Assembly (NCBI GenBank): GCA_963664935.2
Contig: CAXXSE010000006.1
Coordinates: 558,001 to 622,000 of the forward strand
Length of the DNA stretch: 64,000 nucleotides
Direction: 5' to 3'
Source: G963664935 sp963664935
Lineage (GTDB): Bacteria; Pseudomonadota; Gammaproteobacteria; Methylococcales; G963664935
In this document: positions 60,299 through 64,000 of the stretch, piece after piece
Layout of the letters: each line of letters begins with the position of its first letter
Numbering within the stretch: position 1 is the stretch's first letter
The notes under the pieces: generated by a model
Told to the model about the DNA's origin: nothing
What the model saw: the letters and a program-made list of their open reading frames with translations, nothing else
Databases searched by the model: none
Made by a program: the position numbers and the translations under genes

Positions 60299-61716
60299 AA
60301 GTCTATTCCAATCTATAAATGGCCCTGAAACAGAGGGGTAGAGAATCTACCTGAAGAGGCAAATCAGGCAATACTCCGCTCCTGCTCAAAGATGGTTTTG
60401 AAAAGTTTACGTTTGGCCTCATTCATCTGTTTGACTGCGTCATTGTCGCTGATTGAGAAGGCAATTGCATCCAGCTTTTTAAAGGTGGTCCCCAGTTTGA
60501 GATATTGGTTTGCATCAGGTAATGATTTGAGCTTCTCGTAGGGTGTCATCATTAACTTGTAGGGATAGCTCTTTTTCACCTTTCCTTTGTTGTCTTCTTT
60601 TGGGACAGGAAAAAAGCAAGGACGATGGAAGTTGATATAGGGGTTGAAATACTCTCTGTGAAATTCATTAAGTTGAGGCGCCCAGTACCCCGGGATATGG
60701 TCGTACCCCAGATGTTTGCGGATGATGGTTCCGTTCTTGGACTCGGCGAGTGCATTGTCGTTGGAATGGCGTGGGCGTGATTTGGTCAGGTCAATATGGA
60801 GCTTTCCGAGCAGTTTTGCCACGGTATGATTGATGTATTCCGAACCGTTATCCGCGTGAAATGCCAGGATGACAAAAGGGAAGATTTCGATCAGCATCTC
60901 CAGGACCGGAATCATGAAACGCTCAGTAATCCGTTCTACGGAGAATATACATTCAAATTGCGTGACTTCATCAACCGCATTGATATGGTAAACCCCTTTG
61001 ATCCCATCCAGGTCGCCCTGATGGACTGTGTCGATCCGTAGAAAGCCTGGTTTACCTTCTGAATTGGGTTTTCGTCGCTCGCCTATCTGAGAGCGTTTTG
61101 AAGCGGTTTTATCAAACTGGCGGCGCTGTCGTTGATAACACGTAGAATGACGAAGATTATAGAGATGGGCAACCGAAATCTTTGCTAAGCGCTCATAGCG
61201 ATAATCCTCATAGATCAAAAGCATCCGCTCACAGATCTTCTTGGTGGCTGCACCGCAGAGTGTCCCATGGAGCTTGTCGGTCTCAGCTAACAGCACTGCG
61301 TCCTCAGGGCGGTAGAAGCGTTCAAATCCCGATGCTGTACGCTGTTGGCGCTTGATGTATCCGGTTTTTTTGTATTGCTGTACCAGCCGTTTCACTTGCC
61401 GTGGAGAATAGCCACTCACCTGCTCCAGATAGCGGATGATCAATCCCTTACCGTTCTTTCTGCAAGAGATATAACTGAATTTGACCAATGTACGCCGAAT
61501 CCACTGGTAGCGCTCTTCCTTGTTGGTAATTGAAAACGCAACCTCCACAGTTCCTTCGAGAAAGATGCGGACGTCATCCAATGTTTTTATCTTTTTGTCA
61601 CTCATATAGATCACCATAGGTGACCATCATGAGCAGAAATTACTCCTCAGGTACAGGGCCGTTTCACGTTGGAATCACGGCTCCCGTTCAGGGCCATTTC
61701 ATATTGGACAAGACTT
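60299..61716 (-). mobile_element. Integrase-core IS, complete copy
   Basis: 1418 bp with imperfect inverted ends AAGTCTATTCCAATCTATAA and AAGTCTTGTCCAATATGAAA, both continuing to ATGGCCCTGAA. CTGG flanks both sides (60295-60298, 61717-61720), a likely 4-bp duplication. One transposase gene on the minus strand. The solo end at 16533 and the 226-bp element at 18770 have the same ends. It stands directly upstream of sucB. Confidence 0.88.
60364..61605 (-). CDS. Integrase-core (rve) transposase
   Basis: 413 residues from ATG 61605 (MSDKKIKTLDD; ATG 61617 would add four). N-terminal helix-turn-helix (SGYSPRQVKRLVQQYKKTGY), then the rve domain with the acidic triad in FLRIDTVHQGD, FHADNGSEYIN and DNALAESKNG. 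The layout fits IS481-like or related groups; I do not assign a subfamily. Apparently intact, so it can mobilise the related short element. Confidence 0.9.
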   Translation of the reverse strand: MSDKKIKTLDDVRIFLEGTVEVAFSITNKEERYQWIRRTLVKFSYISCRKNGKGLIIRYLEQVSGYSPRQVKRLVQQYKKTGYIKRQQRTASGFERFYRPEDAVLLAETDKLHGTLCGAATKKICERMLLIYEDYRYERLAKISVAHLYNLRHSTCYQRQRRQFDKTASKRSQIGERRKPNSEGKPGFLRIDTVHQGDLDGIKGVYHINAVDEVTQFECIFSVERITERFMIPVLEMLIEIFPFVILAFHADNGSEYINHTVAKLLGKLHIDLTKSRPRHSNDNALAESKNGTIIRKHLGYDHIPGYWAPQLNEFHREYFNPYINFHRPCFFPVPKEDNKGKVKKSYPYKLMMTPYEKLKSLPDANQYLKLGTTFKKLDAIAFSISDNDAVKQMNEAKRKLFKTIFEQERSIA

Positions 61717-61850
61717 CTGGTGGGCAAATAGATTAAATTAAGCTATGCTGGGCATCCAATTTCGGCGGCCTTGAGGTTGTCAAATCCGCCACTATATAGA
61801 ACATTGGAAAATACCGTGTTATATGGAAAACACCTGAGATAAATACACAC

Positions 61851-63065
61851 ATGACAGTTGAAGTTTTAGTCCCTAATCTTCCTGAATCCGTTGCGGACGC
61901 AATATTGGTCGCTTGGCATAAACAGCCGGGTGATAGCGTGAAAAAGGATGATAACTTGGTTGATCTTGAAACCGATAAAATCGTGTTGGAAGTGCCGTCT
62001 CCTGAAAATGGAATTTTAAAATCTATCGACCAACCCAATGGCGCCACGGTATCCAGTGGGCAATTACTGGCGGTCATCGATGCCAATGGTTCCGCGGCCC
62101 CTACACTCACAACAAATAAACTTCTAAAGGGTGGCGAGCGAACCGAGCCCGCTCTCAGCCCATCGGTACGGCGTCTCATCACGGAAAATAATCTTGATCC
62201 GTCCTTGATGACCGGAACTGGAAGAGATGGCCGGTTGACCAAGGTCGATGTATTGAGTTTTCTGGAAAGACGAAACAACAACCAAAAACAAACCGCTCCC
62301 AGACCGGTTGAAACACCAAATTCCTTAGAGCTTAAGACGCCTTTTTCCGCTAAACCCGGCGAAAACCGACCCCAGCAACGGGTCCCGATGACCCGTCTTA
62401 GAGCGCGGGTTGCGCAACGCTTGCTTCAGGCGCAACAAAATGCGGCAATGTTAACGACTTTCAACGAGGTCAATCTGAAAAGTGTTATTGCATTAAGAAA
62501 TCAATACAAGGCCCATTTCGAAAAACAACACGAAATCAAACTCGGGTTTATGTCTTTTTTTGTCAAAGCGAGTGTAGAAGCTTTAAAACGCTTTCCCATC
62601 ATTAATGCTTCGGTGGACGAGCAGGATATCATCTACCATGGGTACTATGATGTGGGTATCGCCGTAGCCACCGAACGAGGGCTGCTCGTTCCTATTCTTC
62701 GAGATGCCGATCAGCTCGATTTCGCCAATATCGAAAAAGCGATTGTTGGCTTTGGGAAAAAAGTACAAGGCGGTAATCTGAGCGTTGACGATCTGACCGG
62801 AGGAACCTTTACCATTACCAATGGTGGTACGTTTGGGTCCATGATGTCGACACCGATATTAAATCCACCTCAAAGCGCGATCCTTGGCATGCATGCGATA
62901 AAAGACCGCGCCATAGTGGAAAATGGCGAAATCGTGATTCGGCCAATGATGTATCTCGCATTGAGTTACGATCATCGTATTATCGACGGGCGTGAAGCCG
63001 TAAAGTTTCTTTCAAGTATAAAAGAATACCTCGAAGATCCGGCGCGACTACTACTTAGCATATAG
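61851..63065 (+). CDS. sucB: Dihydrolipoamide succinyltransferase (E2 of 2-oxoglutarate dehydrogenase)
   Basis: 404 residues. Lipoyl domain with the modified Lys in DLETDKIVLEVPS, E3-binding domain (LSPSVRRLITENNLDPSL, TGRDGRLTKVDV) and the catalytic domain with GTFTITNGGTFGSM and the active-site His-Asp in ALSYDHRIIDGREAV. Works in the TCA cycle. sucA, normally just upstream, is not here; the IS lies 135 bases upstream instead. lpd follows after 40 bases. Confidence 0.96.
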   Translation: MTVEVLVPNLPESVADAILVAWHKQPGDSVKKDDNLVDLETDKIVLEVPSPENGILKSIDQPNGATVSSGQLLAVIDANGSAAPTLTTNKLLKGGERTEPALSPSVRRLITENNLDPSLMTGTGRDGRLTKVDVLSFLERRNNNQKQTAPRPVETPNSLELKTPFSAKPGENRPQQRVPMTRLRARVAQRLLQAQQNAAMLTTFNEVNLKSVIALRNQYKAHFEKQHEIKLGFMSFFVKASVEALKRFPIINASVDEQDIIYHGYYDVGIAVATERGLLVPILRDADQLDFANIEKAIVGFGKKVQGGNLSVDDLTGGTFTITNGGTFGSMMSTPILNPPQSAILGMHAIKDRAIVENGEIVIRPMMYLALSYDHRIIDGREAVKFLSSIKEYLEDPARLLLSI

Positions 63066-63105
63066 GTCATGATTTTCCAGCGTTATATATATAAGGATAA
63101 AACCC

Positions 63106-64000
63106 ATGGATCTTAACGTTGATCGTACTGACGTCATCGTCGTCGGTGCGGGACCCGCGGGATATATCGCAGCCATCCGATGTGCGCAATTAGGGTTTAG
63201 TACGGTGTGTATTGATGACTGGAAGGACAAAAGCGGAGAAGCCGCGCTGGGTGGAACCTGTATCAATGCTGGATGTATTCCATCCAAAGCCTTACTGGAT
63301 TCGTCTGACTTGTTCGATACAGTGAAATCCGGATTGGCGAATCAAGGTATCAAAGTTGCTGGAGTCGAATTGGATTTACCCGCAATGATCAACCACAAAG
63401 ATCAAGTCATTTCACGCCTTACGGAAAAAATCGCATCGTTATTTGAATCTAATGATATTAAAAGTATTCACGGCCGTGCGAAACTATTGGATGGCAAGCG
63501 TATTGAGATCAAATCGGTCAGCGGTTCTGAAAAAACACAAATTATATCAGCCGAAAATATCATACTCGCCGCGGGATCCAGCCCGATGGGTATTTCCAGC
63601 GCCCCGACCGACGGAGAATTTATTGTAGATTCAACGGATGCGCTCAACTTTTCGTCGGTTCCTAAAAAACTCGGTATCATTGGCGCCGGCATCGTCGGAT
63701 GCGAATTGGGGAGTATTTGGCGTCGATTGGGTTCCGATGTGGTTCTTTTAGAGGCCCAAGAAGAATTTCTGACCATAGCCGACAGAGACATCGCCCATGA
63801 AGCCCATCGGCAATATCAGACTCAAGGATTGGATATACGTCTTGGATGCCGGGTGACGAATGCAAAAAAAATGTCCAAACATATACTCCTCCAATACGAA
63901 GACAAAGACGGAAACCATCGTTTGCAATTAGATCGGCTGATCGTTGCGGTGGGGCGCAAGCCCAATTCCGATAATCTTTTCGCGCCTGAAACAGATCTTT
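63106..64000 (+). CDS. lpd: Dihydrolipoyl dehydrogenase, 3' part beyond the window
   Basis: About 298 of some 475 residues are visible. FAD-binding VIVVGAGPAGYIAAIRCAQ, the redox-active pair in GGTCINAGCIPSKALLD and the NAD-binding GIIGAGIVGCELGSIW are present. E3 component that reoxidises the lipoyl group of SucB. ATG 63106 with AAGGA upstream. The frame is open to the last base of the window. Confidence 0.95.
   Translation, partial: MDLNVDRTDVIVVGAGPAGYIAAIRCAQLGFSTVCIDDWKDKSGEAALGGTCINAGCIPSKALLDSSDLFDTVKSGLANQGIKVAGVELDLPAMINHKDQVISRLTEKIASLFESNDIKSIHGRAKLLDGKRIEIKSVSGSEKTQIISAENIILAAGSSPMGISSAPTDGEFIVDSTDALNFSSVPKKLGIIGAGIVGCELGSIWRRLGSDVVLLEAQEEFLTIADRDIAHEAHRQYQTQGLDIRLGCRVTNAKKMSKHILLQYEDKDGNHRLQLDRLIVAVGRKPNSDNLFAPETDL

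Overview
The window looks like a gammaproteobacterial chromosome of medium G+C. The core gene order supports this: leuC-leuD-leuB-asd-fimV, and iscA-ndk-rlmN-pilF-hisS-yfgM-bamB-der on the minus strand. Marine Beggiatoaceae and relatives are a possible home, because arrays of the heptamer TAACTGA, which I recall as abundant between genes in that group, fill gene gaps here. The repeats alone do not prove this. The genome is rich in insertion sequences (IS), short non-autonomous elements and broken genes.

Layout. 1-6878: leucine biosynthesis and asd. The leu operon is split between leuD and leuB by about 3 kb of integron-cassette material: one clear attC, a second attC interrupted exactly in its core by a 236-nt ORF-less group II intron, and a DUF4258/YgiT toxin-antitoxin pair. 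7092-16462: fimV, then c-di-GMP and two-component genes, nearly all broken by single frameshifts or stops. 16684-22407 (minus): CheC-like and CheY-like genes, a receiver, and one MASE3-PAS-histidine kinase cut into three pieces by a 226-bp element and a 1799-bp IS4-family IS. 22785-25276: an IS200/IS605 element and a second, inverted, almost identical IS4-type copy. 25439-40882: a PleD-like protein and a chemotaxis cluster (MCP, cheY, STAS, cheA, PAS-MCP, cheW, cheR, cheD, cheB, MCP, cheV) whose gaps hold heptamer arrays. 40972-42967: a graveyard of truncated genes and transposon pieces. 42975-60155: largely intact housekeeping genes, panD, a two-gene membrane/coiled-coil operon of unknown role and small unknowns. 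60299-61716: an integrase-core IS. 61851-64000: sucB and the start of lpd.

Three observations stand out. (1) Three copies of one RNA architecture (hairpin, a two-part stem with covarying bases, strong terminator) precede three signalling genes. (2) Heptamer arrays sit as inverted pairs in the chemotaxis spacers, and they share a leader and start region with a four-helix-bundle gene, suggesting one repeat family built from that unit. (3) Point lesions are concentrated in sensory genes while core genes are clean, which suggests real decay of chemotaxis, c-di-GMP signalling and FimV function, although homopolymer sequencing errors cannot be excluded for the indels.
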